DNA from: Oceanospirillaceae bacterium
Lineage (GTDB): Bacteria; Pseudomonadota; Gammaproteobacteria; Pseudomonadales; Balneatricaceae
Reading direction: 5' to 3'
Assembly: GCA_013215505.1 (NCBI GenBank)
Contig: JABSQZ010000027.1
Location: 20,420 to 84,419, forward strand
DNA: 64,000 bases
This document shows, in pieces, positions 17,007 to 26,754 of this stretch (positions are counted from its first letter, which is position 1; every line of letters starts with the position of its first letter). A model generated the notes under the pieces. That model did not search any database. It was not told the DNA's origin and saw nothing but the letters and a program-made list of their open reading frames with translations. Made by a program: the position numbers and the translations under genes.

Positions 17007-18041
17007 TTACTTACAAGCGGCGACTGAAGCTTGAGCGCCCAGACAAACAGCCTCTTTAGTGATCCAATTGGCATCGATAACGATATCTAAGTTTGCCTGT
17101 GTGATAGGCACTGGTGCCAGTAGCACTGCATCCATTTCAACGCCTTTGGCGCCACCAGACCATTTAATTGAATTTCCGGCGGCTTTACCTTTAGCCAATT
17201 GCACGGCGATTTCACCGGCAGCTTTACCGAGTGCGCGAGCATCTTTCCATACAGATACGGTCTGCAAACCACGTGCAACACGATTCAGTGCGGCGTGATC
17301 ACCATCTTGACCAGAAACAGGTAAACCCTCTAATCCCTGAGCGGTTAATGCGGCTACTACACCACCAGCAGTACCGTCATTAGAGGCGACAACAGCATCG
17401 ACTTTGTTAGCCGTAGCAGTGAGGATTTGCTCCATGTTGTTTTGGGCATTTTCAGGTTTCCAACCGTCTGTATACTGCTCGCCTACTACTTTGATTTTAC
17501 CGCTGTCGATGGCAGCTTTAAGCACTTCCAATTGACCACTGTGTAAAAAGTCTGCATTGGGGTCGGTCGGTGCGCCTTTGATAAAGACGTAGTTGCCTTC
17601 AGGCTGAACTTCTAGCACTGCACGGGCCTGCATTCTGCCAACTTCTTTGTTATCGAATGTCAGATAAAATACATCTTTAGCTTCAATCAAACGGTCATAA
17701 CCTAACACTGCGATGCCTTCTGCTTGTGCTTTGGCTACAGCGGGTAAGATAGCCTCAGCATCCCATGCGAGTATGATAATGGCATTGGCGCCACGGGTAA
17801 TTAAGCTTTCAATATCGGACAATTGCTTCTCTGCGGAGCCACCGGCATCTGAGCTAATGTATTTTACATTATCGCCAAGACCTTTTTTGATTCCCGCTTC
17901 GTCTTTTTTCCAGCGCTCTTCCTGGAAATTTGACCAACTCACACCCACCACTAAATCTGCGGCAAATGCCGAGCTAGCAATGCCCATAGACATTACTGTT
18001 CCTAATGCTGCACTGATCATTTTATTTTTATTGATTTTCAT
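17007..18041 (-). CDS. xylF: D-xylose-type periplasmic binding protein
   Basis: Captures a sugar, most likely xylose, for the downstream permease. Signal peptide: [18 protein letters not shown], cleaved before ADLVVGVSW. The mature protein has the periplasmic-binding-protein type 1 layout of Xyl[80 protein letters not shown] and VSGQDGD. Length (344) matches E. coli XylF (330). No xylose isomerase or kinase gene lies in the window, so the metabolic genes are elsewhere. Confidence 0.93.
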   Translation of the reverse strand: MKINKNKMISAALGTVMSMGIASSAFAADLVVGVSWSNFQEERWKKDEAGIKKGLGDNVKYISSDAGGSAEKQLSDIESLITRGANAIIILAWDAEAILPAVAKAQAEGIAVLGYDRLIEAKDVFYLTFDNKEVGRMQARAVLEVQPEGNYVFIKGAPTDPNADFLHSGQLEVLKAAIDSGKIKVVGEQYTDGWKPENAQNNMEQILTATANKVDAVVASNDGTAGGVVAALTAQGLEGLPVSGQDGDHAALNRVARGLQTVSVWKDARALGKAAGEIAVQLAKGKAAGNSIKWSGGAKGVEMDAVLLAPVPITQANLDIVIDANWITKEAVCLGAQASVAACK

Positions 18042-18603
18042 TTCAAACCTCTGTTACATCAATTTAGACAGAATTTCTGCATGACTCCAACGGCAACGAC
18101 GACTGAAATTAAGAAGTTACAGTTTGTTGTATACGTCAGACATTTATTGAAACCAATTTTTTACCCAGAAAATATGCTCTTTTTAACTTTTGCTATTGTG
18201 AAATGTGGTTTATTTATCAACTCGCTGATTAGAAAGAAGGCAAGTGTCTCCAATGAGCTACATTAACAAGTTAATTCAGTACTAGAATTTTATTAGATTA
18301 AGCTTTATCAACTGCGCTGGTGGTGTTCTTGTGTGCTCTGAGAGCAACCAACTTGCAGTTTAAAGCGTTGTGTTGCAAAGCAAAGCCCGTTATTGGCTAA
18401 ATATATCCTCTTAGTCATGATGTCTCACAGAAGCATGACTAAGTTTGATGACGAGACCCAGACAAGTTTGCAAAATATCTGTTGAGCTGTAATTGGCATC
18501 TTAATTTAAGCTGTTTGAATAAGCACAAAGCAAATCTGATAGCCGCAGTGCTATCGTATATTTAATTAAAACGCCAAGAGAACCGGCCGACTGATAAGCG
18601 ACA
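18042..18603. other. Intergenic region upstream of xylF
   Basis: About 560 bp containing the xylF promoter region and ending at the IS30 relic. No gene, operator or structured element was recognised with confidence. A 61-codon plus-strand frame at 18081-18266 has no domain. Confidence 0.4.
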
Positions 18604-18975
18604 GTGTTTTATTGGGGTTGGAGCACGGTAATAAAGAGGAATAAAGGCAGCTATATAGAGCAGGGACAGATTTGTATGCAATGGACTTTAGGGAAAAGGC
18701 TTTTCCCTATGCTCGATCATAAGCCTTTCAGTAAAGAGACTGGAGTTAAAGTGTTTTTTGCCAAGTCTTATGCGGGCGGACTACGTGAAGCTACTGAGAA
18801 TACCAATGTAAGGATTAGGCGGGTTCTGCCTAAATAATCCTAGATGACGTTCTTTAGCGAACAAGACATTTATGACCGAACATTTCCTTTGAAAACCAGC
18901 CTAAAATTTTTTTCAGGGCTAACTCCGTCCGCGGTCTTCAAAGGTAAGTGTGCTGTACTTATTAATGCAATTTAG
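18604..18975 (+). pseudogene. IS30-family transposase relic
   Basis: One continuous frame with two internal stops reads HKPFSKETGVKVFFAKSYAG, then LREATENTNVRIRRVLPK, TAA, a TAG, then MTFFSEQDIYD, and finally LTPSAVFKGKCAVL. IS30 transposases read ...[36 protein letters not shown]...TPAEVF... at these places, so the C-terminal catalytic part, including the [10 protein letters not shown] motif, is recognisable. The N-terminal half is absent and no inverted repeats are visible. Confidence 0.75.
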
Positions 18976-19285
18976 CTCCTATTCTATCGTTTACATCTGG
19001 CTGGCTGGCGATCGCGAATTGCACACCGATAGCAGAGGAGAATGGAGTATTAAACAGCTACTCAAAGTGAACTTTGCGAAAATGCTCGCGAAAGCCCAGT
19101 CACAAAATACAGTAAACAGATTTTTTTCATTACTATTATTCATATGTATATTATGAAAAATCTCAACTTAGCCTCAGGCAAGCTCAGCTCAAATCAATAT
19201 AGGTTAGTATATTTTCTTAACCTATCTATAGGGGAGTGAATCTAGTACAAGGTCGCTTCCACGTAGCGATGAAGATGGAACGGCT
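18976..19285. other. Intergenic region upstream of the di-haem oxidoreductase
   Basis: No gene recognised. Should contain the promoter for the downstream pair. Confidence 0.4.
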
Positions 19286-20686
19286 ATGACCAGACTAAAA
19301 ATAATAACATTTGTCGGCATTTTAATACCCCTGTGCACCCAAGCCGCAGATCAGATCCCAGTGATCGGCGATGAGCGGGCGGTGACCCAACATATAGCGC
19401 TCAGCGAGTTAGAGAGACTCGCACCTGAGCAAATCATTGCCCAGGGGAAGTTGCTCTTTAACGCCAAATTTACCGCCTTAGATGGTGCGGGCCGTCCGGC
19501 TTCGACCTCCGCTGAAATACCGGTAAAAAAGCGGGTTGATTTAACCCCGGCAATGTTTAGAACCTCAGGTCCTGACTCCAATGCCTGTGTCGGCTGTCAC
19601 AATCAACCGGGTTCCGGGGGGGCGGGTGAGTTCGTGGTGAATGTATTTGCCTCCTCAGGGGTAGTCAACGTTGACTTTGATACATTGGAGCCGCAGTTCT
19701 CAAATGAGCGAGGCACACCTCATTTACACGGCAGTGGCTTAGTCGAACTTTTAGCGCGGGAGATGAGCGCCGACCTGCAGGAGATCCGCCGCGCTGCTGT
19801 GGCAAGTGCCCGCAGTCAGCAACAGCGTATTAGCGTGAAACTTATCACTAAGGGTGTTGATTTTGGCGAGTTGAGTGTCAACCCTGACGGTTTTATTGAT
19901 ATCGCCAAGATTCAAGGCGTCGATCATGATCTGATTATTCGCCCCTTCAGCCAGAAGGGTGTATTCACTTCTCTGCGCCAATTCAGCATCAATGCCATGA
20001 ATGCCCACCACGGGATTCAAAGCAATGAACGCTGGGGGAAGCAGTGGACCAACAGTGACGATTTTGACGAAGACAACTTCACGGCAGAAATTAGTTCAGG
20101 AGATTTAACCGCTATATCCCTCTATCAGGCCACTCTGCCGACCCCGGTGCAGAAATTTGCTGAGCATCCGCTATTACAAGAGGCCGCCGCCCAAGGGGAG
20201 CAGCTGTTTCGCCAGGCGGCATGCAACCAGTGCCATATCCAGACACTGCCTCTAACCTCATTGAGCTTTGCAGAACCAGGACCCTACAACGCGGCGGGTA
20301 ATTTACGGCAAACGGATGTCGCAGCTGTGTATCGTTACCAAATCGATAGTCAGGGACTGGATCGTGATCAGCAAGGCAATTGGTTAGTGCCCATATTCTC
20401 CGATTTAAAGCGTCATGTGATTGCCGATGTGCACAAGCCACACTTTGCCAACGAGCGTCTAAGTCAGCGCTTTATTGCCATAGATGAGTTTATGAGTGCC
20501 AAGCTCTGGGGGGTGGGCAGTACCGCTCCCTATGGTCATCGTGGGGATGTCAGTACCTTGATGGAAGTTATCATGCACCACGGTGGTGAAGCACAAGGGG
20601 CCCGGGAAAAATTCGAAGCTTTCAGTGACTTACAGCGCAGAAAAGTGGTGGAATTTCTCAAATCATTACAGCTGACCCAGGGATAA
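19286..20686 (+). CDS. Di-haem oxidoreductase (DHOR family, thiol-oxidoreductase-like)
   Basis: A 466-residue exported cytochrome c with signal peptide MTRLKIITFVGILIPLCTQA. Two haem-binding motifs are present: CVGCH (residues 101-105) and CNQCH (313-317). The fold signature follows DHOR (DUF1111) proteins: ANACVGCHNQPGSGG, RGTPHLHGSGLVELLAREM, DGLIRPF-like IIRPFSQKGVFTSLRQF and a C-terminal LWGVGSTAPYGHRGDVSTLMEV with a possible distal ligand histidine. DHOR genes are often found with imelysin-type iron proteins; here the partner is a CRTAC1 protein 8 bp downstream, so they are probably co-transcribed. Substrate unknown. Confidence 0.88.
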   Translation: MTRLKIITFVGILIPLCTQAADQIPVIGDERAVTQHIALSELERLAPEQIIAQGKLLFNAKFTALDGAGRPASTSAEIPVKKRVDLTPAMFRTSGPDSNACVGCHNQPGSGGAGEFVVNVFASSGVVNVDFDTLEPQFSNERGTPHLHGSGLVELLAREMSADLQEIRRAAVASARSQQQRISVKLITKGVDFGELSVNPDGFIDIAKIQGVDHDLIIRPFSQKGVFTSLRQFSINAMNAHHGIQSNERWGKQWTNSDDFDEDNFTAEISSGDLTAISLYQATLPTPVQKFAEHPLLQEAAAQGEQLFRQAACNQCHIQTLPLTSLSFAEPGPYNAAGNLRQTDVAAVYRYQIDSQGLDRDQQGNWLVPIFSDLKRHVIADVHKPHFANERLSQRFIAIDEFMSAKLWGVGSTAPYGHRGDVSTLMEVIMHHGGEAQGAREKFEAFSDLQRRKVVEFLKSLQLTQG

Positions 20687-20694
20687 AGTGCATC

Positions 20695-22320
20695 ATGAAA
20701 ATACTTAAACTATTGAGCTTTTGCACTGCGCTGCTGACCAGCGTCAGTTGTTTGGGCATCACTTCGCCAAATATGCACGAAGAGACACTGACCTCGGGTA
20801 TCTCCCATCAGTATAAGGGCGGTTGGGAGTATTTTGTCGGCGGTGGGGTGGCGGTTTTTGACTGCAACGACGATCAGTATCCCGAACTGTTTTTTGCCGC
20901 GGGAGTAGGGCGCGCAACGCTCTACCTGAATAACAGCGAGTTGGGGCAAGCCTTGCGTTTTAATAAAAAGGTGCAATCAGAGCTGTCTGTTACGGCTGTG
21001 ACTGGTGCCTATCCACTGGATATCGACGGCGATGGAATCATGGATTTAGCGGTACTTCGGGTTGGAGAAAACATCTTGTTTAAAGGCTTGGGGAATTGCC
21101 AGTTTGAAAATGCCAACCGGCTCTGGGGATTCGATGGCGGCAGTGCCTGGACAACGGCGTTTGCAGCCACTTGGGAAGGGGATAATCAGCTGCCGAGTCT
21201 AGCCTTTGGCAACTATGTAGACCGCGACTTACCGGGAGCGCCATTTGGCACTTGCCACAACAGTGATTTTTATCGACCAGACAAAAAAGGTCAATACAGG
21301 CACAATACCCCTTTAATCCCAGGGTACTGTGCACTGTCGATGCTGTTTACCGACTGGAATCGCTCTGGTACCCCCAGTCTGCGTATTGCCAACGATCGCC
21401 AGTATTATCGCGGCGGTCACGAGCAGCTGTGGAAAATCCCCGAGACTAATCCGCCGCTGCAATACAGCGCAGAAGAGGGCTGGCGCAAACAGAAAATTTG
21501 GGGAATGGGTATCGCCTCCACAGATTTAAACCGAGACGGTAAGCCCGATTACTACATCACTAGCATGGCGGACAACAAATTAAGTACTTTGCAAACTCAA
21601 GACGGCAGTCCGCGTTTTAAAGATATCGCCCTGGAGCGGGGGGTAACTGCTCATCGGCCCTTTATCGGTAACAGCGTGCTGCCATCCACTGGCTGGCACG
21701 CCCAATTTGACGACGTTAACAACGACAGCTATACAGACCTCTATGTGGTCAAAGGCAACGTTGAAGAGATGAGTGACTTCGCCCAGTTAGATCCGAATAA
21801 TTTGTTCTTAGGCACCCCACAGGGGCGTTTTATCGAGAGCGCCGAGCGATCTGCCATGTTGAGTTTTAAACGCGGCCGCGGTGGCAGTTTAGTGGATCTG
21901 AATCTAGACGGGTTGTTGGATGTGGTCGTGGTTAATCGCAAGGATGACGCACAGCTGTGGCGAAATTTAGGCGCTGGCAGAGCGCTAAGTCCAGCCCCTA
22001 TGGGTAATTGGTTGGCGCTTAAAATTCAGCAAGCTGGTGGCAATCGCAACGCCATTGGCGCCTTTATCGAAGTGCGCATCGCCGATCGCACTCAAAGTAA
22101 AGAGATCACAGTCGGTGGTGGGCACGGTGGTGATAAGGCGGTGTGGCACCACTTCGGAATTGGCGTTGCAGAGCGGGCAATCGCCAGAGTGCAATGGCCC
22201 GATGGTCAGTGGAGCCCCTGGATTCGGTTGTTTGCCAATCAGCACGCACGCATCCGTCGAGATCAGTCGACAGCCGATACTTGGCTGCCTTTTGCTCGCG
22301 CCAAAACGACGCAAAATTAG
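20695..22320 (+). CDS. CRTAC1-family protein with FG-GAP repeats and UnbV/ASPIC domain
   Basis: A 541-residue exported protein (signal peptide core LLSFCTALLTSVSCLG, Cys at about 19 may mark a lipobox). It contains FG-GAP/VCBS calcium-binding repeats, seen as Asp-rich loops DCNDDQYPELF, DIDGDGIMDLAVLR, DLNRDGKPDYY, DVNNDSYTDLYVV and DLNLDGLLDVVVVNR. A C-terminal UnbV/ASPIC domain reads GNRNAIGAFIEVRI...VGGGHGGDK...WPDGQWSPW. Such proteins form a beta-propeller and are often paired with TPR or oxidoreductase proteins. The gene follows the di-haem oxidoreductase by 8 bp. A hairpin lies 23 bp after its stop. Confidence 0.9.
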   Translation: MKILKLLSFCTALLTSVSCLGITSPNMHEETLTSGISHQYKGGWEYFVGGGVAVFDCNDDQYPELFFAAGVGRATLYLNNSELGQALRFNKKVQSELSVTAVTGAYPLDIDGDGIMDLAVLRVGENILFKGLGNCQFENANRLWGFDGGSAWTTAFAATWEGDNQLPSLAFGNYVDRDLPGAPFGTCHNSDFYRPDKKGQYRHNTPLIPGYCALSMLFTDWNRSGTPSLRIANDRQYYRGGHEQLWKIPETNPPLQYSAEEGWRKQKIWGMGIASTDLNRDGKPDYYITSMADNKLSTLQTQDGSPRFKDIALERGVTAHRPFIGNSVLPSTGWHAQFDDVNNDSYTDLYVVKGNVEEMSDFAQLDPNNLFLGTPQGRFIESAERSAMLSFKRGRGGSLVDLNLDGLLDVVVVNRKDDAQLWRNLGAGRALSPAPMGNWLALKIQQAGGNRNAIGAFIEVRIADRTQSKEITVGGGHGGDKAVWHHFGIGVAERAIARVQWPDGQWSPWIRLFANQHARIRRDQSTADTWLPFARAKTTQN

Positions 22321-22342
22321 CATAAGCTCAAGGATATAAAGC

Positions 22343-22376
22343 GCTGCCCAGAGAAGTACTATAAATGCTGGGCAGC
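22343..22376 (+). terminator. Hairpin after the CRTAC1 gene
   Basis: GCTGCCCAG and CTGGGCAGC form a perfect 9-bp stem with a 16-nt loop, followed by TTCATTTATTT, so termination is plausible but the T-tract is interrupted. Confidence 0.55.
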
Positions 22377-22590
22377 TTCATTTATTTGTTGCTCTGCTGA
22401 CAAGTTATTTTGCTACTTGGTTAGCGTTGCCTCTTAATTGAGATACAGCGTGCAAATAGCCAGACGATCTGAGCCTTATTGTTCGGGCTATAGAGGTCAG
22501 AGTTTTGCATAGGTTTTGCGAATCAAAAAACAGTTAGATGTTTTAATGTCTAACGGTTTGATTTTAAATTATATAGTGTTTATTTGTAAA

Positions 22591-23025
22591 TCAAGCAACT
22601 GGGCGTTTGCCGACCATATAGATAGCTTCACCGGAAACCACTAATTTTCCTTCAACATGCACTTGTGTTGACATAGTTACCCGGCCGCGTCGCGCATTGA
22701 TATCGGTAATGGTCAAGGTTGCTACTGCAGTGTCATCGATGAAGATAGGCTTGCGGAATTTTAATTCCTGGGAGAGGTAAACACCTCCTGGTCCTGGTAG
22801 CTTAGTACCGGCAACAGCTGAGATCAGAGCGGCGCTGAACATACCGTGTACTATACAGCGACCAAAGCTAGTGGTTTTGGCATATTCCTCATCCAGGTGG
22901 ATAGGGTTGTTATCTCCGGATAAGCTGGCGAACATCTGTACATCGGCAGCAGTGATGGTTTTTTCGATGCTGGCCTGCATATCCAGCGTTAGATCTTCTA
23001 AATAGTACCCTTGATTATGGCTCAA
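22591..23025 (-). CDS. MaoC-family dehydratase ((R)-enoyl-CoA hydratase-like)
   Basis: A 144-residue hot-dog-fold enzyme likely to hydrate or dehydrate (R)-3-hydroxyacyl-CoA. The hydratase-2 motif is intact: SLSGDNNPIHLDEEYA with catalytic Asp38 and His43, followed by RCIVHGMFSAALISAVAGTKLPGPG. Length is close to PhaJ (about 135-156). It is divergent from fabV, and both act on enoyl thioesters, but they are separately transcribed. It could supply PHA monomers or serve fatty acid metabolism; no phaC gene is in the window. Confidence 0.88.
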   Translation of the reverse strand: MSHNQGYYLEDLTLDMQASIEKTITAADVQMFASLSGDNNPIHLDEEYAKTTSFGRCIVHGMFSAALISAVAGTKLPGPGGVYLSQELKFRKPIFIDDTAVATLTITDINARRGRVTMSTQVHVEGKLVVSGEAIYMVGKRPVA

Positions 23026-23298
23026 ACTAATTTCCCCGTATGTGTTTTAGTGGCGCTATTGTAGCATTGCATAACCTGACACATAATGCAGATTAGCTTG
23101 CAGGGCCTGCAATCTATCAAAATGCGGCAAAATAATGTATCTTAGCCGCAATTAAATTAAGGAATATGTGATCAGTCTAAGCCCGCAGAGAAGACAGCGG
23201 ACTTATTCGCATATTCCACCAATAAATCTTAATTCTGTGTTTGAGTAATTTGCCATCAAATACAGAACTTGTGACTAATCAAAGAGAAGCGCTTAAGT

Positions 23299-24492
23299 AT
23301 GATTATTAAACCAAAAATTCGTGGCTTTATCTGTACTACTACTCACCCTGAAGGCTGTCTTTCCAATGTTCGTGAACAGATTGCCTATGTACAAAAAAAT
23401 GGCACAGTAGCAGATGGCCCTAAACGGGTACTGATCGTTGGTGCTTCAAGTGGTTATGGTTTGTCATCGCGTATCACCGCTGCTTTTGGCAGTGGCGCTG
23501 CTACTATTGGGGTGTTTTTTGAAAAGCCCGCCACTGAGAAAAAGCCAGGTACCGCTGGCTGGCACAACAGTGCCGCTTTTACCGCAGAGGCAACCAAAGC
23601 CGGACTCTATGCTAAAAGTTTAAACGGTGATGCGTTTAGCAATGAAGCGAAGCAGAAAACCATTGATCTGATCAAAGAAGACCTAGGTCAGATCGATTTA
23701 GTCATTTATTCACTGGCTTCCCCGGTACGAAAATTGCCAGAGACCGGTGAATTGGTACGCTCTACTCTAAAGCCTATTGGCGAAGCCTACCAGTCGACTG
23801 CGATCAATACTAACAAAGATACTTTGTTCAGTGCTGAAGTTGAGCCGGCTACCGAGCAGGAAATTGCCGACACTGTCACAGTGATGGGTGGTGATGACTG
23901 GCAGTTGTGGATCGATGCAATGAGCGATGCGGGTGTATTGGCCGAGGGGTGTAAAACCGTTGCCTATAGCTACATGGGCTCCGACATTACCTGGCCAATA
24001 TACTGGCACGGTACTATAGGTCGCGCCAAGCAACACGTTGATGAAATTGCCGCCGTACTTAACACTAAAATGCAGCAGATAGGCGGTCAGGCCAATGTCG
24101 CGGTATTAAAATCTGTAGTGACTCAGGCCAGCTCTGCTATTCCGGTGATGCCATTGTACTTATCAATGGTCTTCAAAGTGATGAAAGAGAGCAATGTACA
24201 CGAGGGGTGTATCGAGCAGATTGACCGTCTGTTCCGCACTGGTTTGTACAGCGCCGAAGTCGAGTACGACGAAGGTAACAGATACCGTATGGACGACCTG
24301 GAATTACGCGGTGACATCCAGGCACGCTGTAAAGATATCTGGGCGCAAGTAAGTGACGAGAACGTCTTCGACACTACCGATTACGCTTACTATAAAGCAG
24401 AGTTCCTGAAGCTATTCGGTTTTGGCATAGAAGGCATCGACTACGAGCAAGACGTAGAAACTCTGGTCCCCTTCGATGTCATCGACATCTAA
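23299..24492 (+). CDS. fabV: Trans-2-enoyl-ACP/CoA reductase FabV
   Basis: NADH-dependent enoyl reductase of type II fatty acid synthesis, of the FabV class, which is typically tolerant of triclosan. Evidence: opening [20 protein letters not shown], nucleotide-binding [27 protein letters not shown], and the catalytic pair Tyr235-x8-Lys244 in the order known for FabV. Length (397) is exactly typical. A bidirectional terminator follows 14 bp past the stop, so it is monocistronic. Confidence 0.97.
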   Translation: MIIKPKIRGFICTTTHPEGCLSNVREQIAYVQKNGTVADGPKRVLIVGASSGYGLSSRITAAFGSGAATIGVFFEKPATEKKPGTAGWHNSAAFTAEATKAGLYAKSLNGDAFSNEAKQKTIDLIKEDLGQIDLVIYSLASPVRKLPETGELVRSTLKPIGEAYQSTAINTNKDTLFSAEVEPATEQEIADTVTVMGGDDWQLWIDAMSDAGVLAEGCKTVAYSYMGSDITWPIYWHGTIGRAKQHVDEIAAVLNTKMQQIGGQANVAVLKSVVTQASSAIPVMPLYLSMVFKVMKESNVHEGCIEQIDRLFRTGLYSAEVEYDEGNRYRMDDLELRGDIQARCKDIWAQVSDENVFDTTDYAYYKAEFLKLFGFGIEGIDYEQDVETLVPFDVIDI

Positions 24493-24506
24493 AAGGATCA
24501 AGTCTA

Positions 24507-24534
24507 AAAAAAACCCGCACTCAGCGGGTTTTTT
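24507..24534. terminator. Bidirectional terminator between fabV and the 2-oxoacid dehydrogenase operon
   Basis: AAACCCGC, loop ACTCA, GCGGGTTTTTT. T-tracts lie on both sides, so it can end fabV (+) and the E2 gene (-). On the minus side the heptamer array lies between gene end and terminator. Confidence 0.92.
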
Positions 24535-24553
24535 ATGCCTCAAGTCAATAATT

Positions 24554-24620
24554 TTCCAACTTCCAACTTCCAACTTCCAACTTCCAACTTCCAACTTCCA
24601 ACTTCCAACTTCCAACTTCC
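24554..24620 (-). repeat. Heptamer tandem array (GTTGGAA), 9 units
   Basis: Nine perfect TTCCAAC units plus a partial TTCC on the plus strand. Read on the minus strand, the coding strand of the E2 gene, the unit is GTTGGAA. The array begins 3 bp after the E2 stop codon. Confidence 0.97.
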
Positions 24621-24622
24621 GA

Positions 24623-25741
24623 TCAAGCTTGCAAATCGCCAATCAATACCTGCATAAACCTGGCGGCCTCGGCGCCGGTTACCGCTCGGTGATCAAAGGT
24701 CAGTGATAGCGGCAAGTATTTCTGTTCCACCACATTGCCTTGATCCAGAGCCAGTTTGTTGAAGCTGCGGCCCGCGCCAATAATGGCGACAGTGGGCGGC
24801 ACTACTATAGGATTAGCGTATTTACCACCAATTGAGCCGAAGTTAGAAAGAGTGATACTGTTGCCGCGCAACTGCTCGGCAGGTATTTTACGTTGTACCA
24901 CCAGCTCTTTTATCTCGGAAATTTTGTCGCGTAGTTGCTGCGGTTGATACTGGGCGACGTCGCTGATCACCGGAACAAACAGACCCGCTTTGGTATCTAC
25001 AGCTAACCCTAAATGCACTTGCTGTAAAATTCGGCGGCCAATCGAGTGGCTGTCATACCAGGCATTTAGACAAGGTTCTGCTTTGCAGGCGCAGATTATC
25101 GCCCTTACCAGCCGGAGGGTGACGTCGGTTTTTTCTGGCCACTGATGAATGTTGGCATCATCAATGATCGTTACCCCCACCACTTCAGCATGGGCCTGGG
25201 CCATGGTTTTAGCCATTGCCCGGCGAACCCCTTTAAGTGGCTGTAGCTGGCCGACGCTGGCAAATATTTTTGCCACGCGTTCAACATCGCTGGCTTTAAT
25301 GGTGCCATCGGGGCCCGAGGGGGTGACTATACTCAGGTCTATATCGTGACGCCTGGCCAGTGCCCGTACAGCGGGAGTGGCTTTAACGCCGATGTGCGAG
25401 GCACCACTATTCGCCTGAGCGACTTCTTTTAAATGCTTCTCAGTGGTGGGAATATCTCCGACTACTGAAGTAGATTTGAGCGGTGCTGGTGTGGCTGCCC
25501 CTTGCTCGCTGTGCTCAAACTCCAGCAGCGGATCTCCAGTGTGAATGATATCTCCAACAGCGCCGTAGAGTCTGGATATTGTGCCGGCCTGCGGGCTGGG
25601 TATATCAACAATGGCCTTGGCTGTTTCCATAGAGACAATGATTTGATCGACACTGACGCTATCGCCTTCTTTGATAAACCATTCAACAACTTCAGCCTCG
25701 GGAAGCCCTTCACCTAAATCGGGTAATTTGAATATATTCAT
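24623..25741 (-). CDS. Branched-chain 2-oxoacid-type dehydrogenase E2 (dihydrolipoamide acyltransferase)
   Basis: Core subunit that carries acyl groups from E1 to CoA. Domains in order: one lipoyl domain (VSMETAKAIVDIPSP, lipoylated Lys42), a linker, an E3/E1-binding domain (ATPAVRALARRHDIDLSIV...GTIKASDVER), and the catalytic domain ending in FDHRAVTGAEAARFM. The usual HxxxDG acyltransferase motif is HRAVTG here, with Thr at the Asp position. Some E2 proteins vary here, so this is not proof of inactivity. The gene overlaps E1 beta by one base. No lipoamide dehydrogenase gene is nearby. Substrate is uncertain: branched-chain oxoacids are the likeliest. Confidence 0.88.
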   Translation of the reverse strand: MNIFKLPDLGEGLPEAEVVEWFIKEGDSVSVDQIIVSMETAKAIVDIPSPQAGTISRLYGAVGDIIHTGDPLLEFEHSEQGAATPAPLKSTSVVGDIPTTEKHLKEVAQANSGASHIGVKATPAVRALARRHDIDLSIVTPSGPDGTIKASDVERVAKIFASVGQLQPLKGVRRAMAKTMAQAHAEVVGVTIIDDANIHQWPEKTDVTLRLVRAIICACKAEPCLNAWYDSHSIGRRILQQVHLGLAVDTKAGLFVPVISDVAQYQPQQLRDKISEIKELVVQRKIPAEQLRGNSITLSNFGSIGGKYANPIVVPPTVAIIGAGRSFNKLALDQGNVVEQKYLPLSLTFDHRAVTGAEAARFMQVLIGDLQA

Positions 25742-26718
25742 TAAAACTCCATCACTTTGCTGACCGCAGTGACTATTTGCGCAACACTGGGCATGTATTT
25801 TTGTTCCAGTTTAAACATCGGCATCACAGTGTCGTGGCCTGAAACTCTGACAATAGGTGCCAGTAGTGTGGTGAGGCCTTCCTCGGCGATGATGGCGGAA
25901 ATTTCAGCGGCAACGCCACCGCTTTTTGCGGCTTCTGAGACAATAACGCAACGCCCGGTTTTCTCCACTGACTGTAAAATAGTGGCTTTATCAATCGGCT
26001 TTATAGTTGCCAGGTCTATTACTTCTGCATCAATACCGCGCTCGGCCAGGGCGTCTGCGGCCTGCATCGTTTCGAGGAGCATGGCACCCCAGCTGATCAA
26101 AGTGATGTCGCTGCCCTGGCGCAAGGTAAAGCAGACATCCAGCGGTAGAGCCTGACCGTCGTCAGCGACCATTTCTGACTGGGCCCGGTAGATGCGTTTG
26201 GGTTCTAAAAAGACCACCGGGTCAGGGTCTCTGATCGCAGCCAGCAACAAGCCGTAGGCGCGGGCAGGAGAGGAGGGGATTACCACTCTGATACCCGGCA
26301 CATGGGCAAAAATAGCTTCGGTACTCTCACTGTGATGTTCAGGGGCATGAATACCGCCCCCATAGGGAGCGCGCAGCACCATAGGGCAAGTTAATCTGCC
26401 GCGGGTACGGTTGCGCATTCTGCTGGCGTGACAGATGATCTGATCAAAGGCGGCGTAGATAAAACCCATAAATTGGATTTCAGCCACAGGTTTTAAGCCC
26501 TGTGCGGCGAGCCCTACACTCATTCCGCAGATAAGGGATTCGGCCAATGGGGTATCGAATACCCGCATTTCGCCGTATTGTTGTTGCAAATTATCAGTGG
26601 CGCGAAACACCCCACCGTTGGTGCCGACATCTTCACCTAATACCACTACTGATTCATCAACGCCCATTTCATAGCTCATGGCGGCATTGACTGCTTCTAT
26701 TAATGTCATTTCTGGCAT
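25741..26718 (-). CDS. 2-oxoacid dehydrogenase E1 component, beta subunit
   Basis: Transketolase-like beta subunit, 325 residues, pairing with the alpha subunit encoded upstream to decarboxylate a 2-oxoacid using thiamine diphosphate. Features: GEDVGTNGGVFRATDNLQQ, FDTPLAESLICGMSVGLA, MRNRTRGRLTCPMVLRAPYGGGIHAPEHHSES, and the C-terminal swivel domain (VEVIDLATIKPIDKATILQSVEKTGRCVIVSEA). The phenylalanine- and histidine-containing motifs resemble BkdA2/PdhB of the alpha2beta2 type. 36 bp separate it from the alpha gene. Confidence 0.9.
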   Translation of the reverse strand: MPEMTLIEAVNAAMSYEMGVDESVVVLGEDVGTNGGVFRATDNLQQQYGEMRVFDTPLAESLICGMSVGLAAQGLKPVAEIQFMGFIYAAFDQIICHASRMRNRTRGRLTCPMVLRAPYGGGIHAPEHHSESTEAIFAHVPGIRVVIPSSPARAYGLLLAAIRDPDPVVFLEPKRIYRAQSEMVADDGQALPLDVCFTLRQGSDITLISWGAMLLETMQAADALAERGIDAEVIDLATIKPIDKATILQSVEKTGRCVIVSEAAKSGGVAAEISAIIAEEGLTTLLAPIVRVSGHDTVMPMFKLEQKYMPSVAQIVTAVSKVMEF

Positions 26719-26754
26719 AGTTTAGCTCCGAGTAATTATTATCAGCGCGCGCTG

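Noticed and set aside
18081..18266. 61-residue plus-strand protein upstream of xylF
   Set aside because: No domain and no ribosome-binding site.
24554..24620. CRISPR array
   Set aside because: The repeat is only 7 bp and perfectly contiguous, with no spacers and no cas genes.
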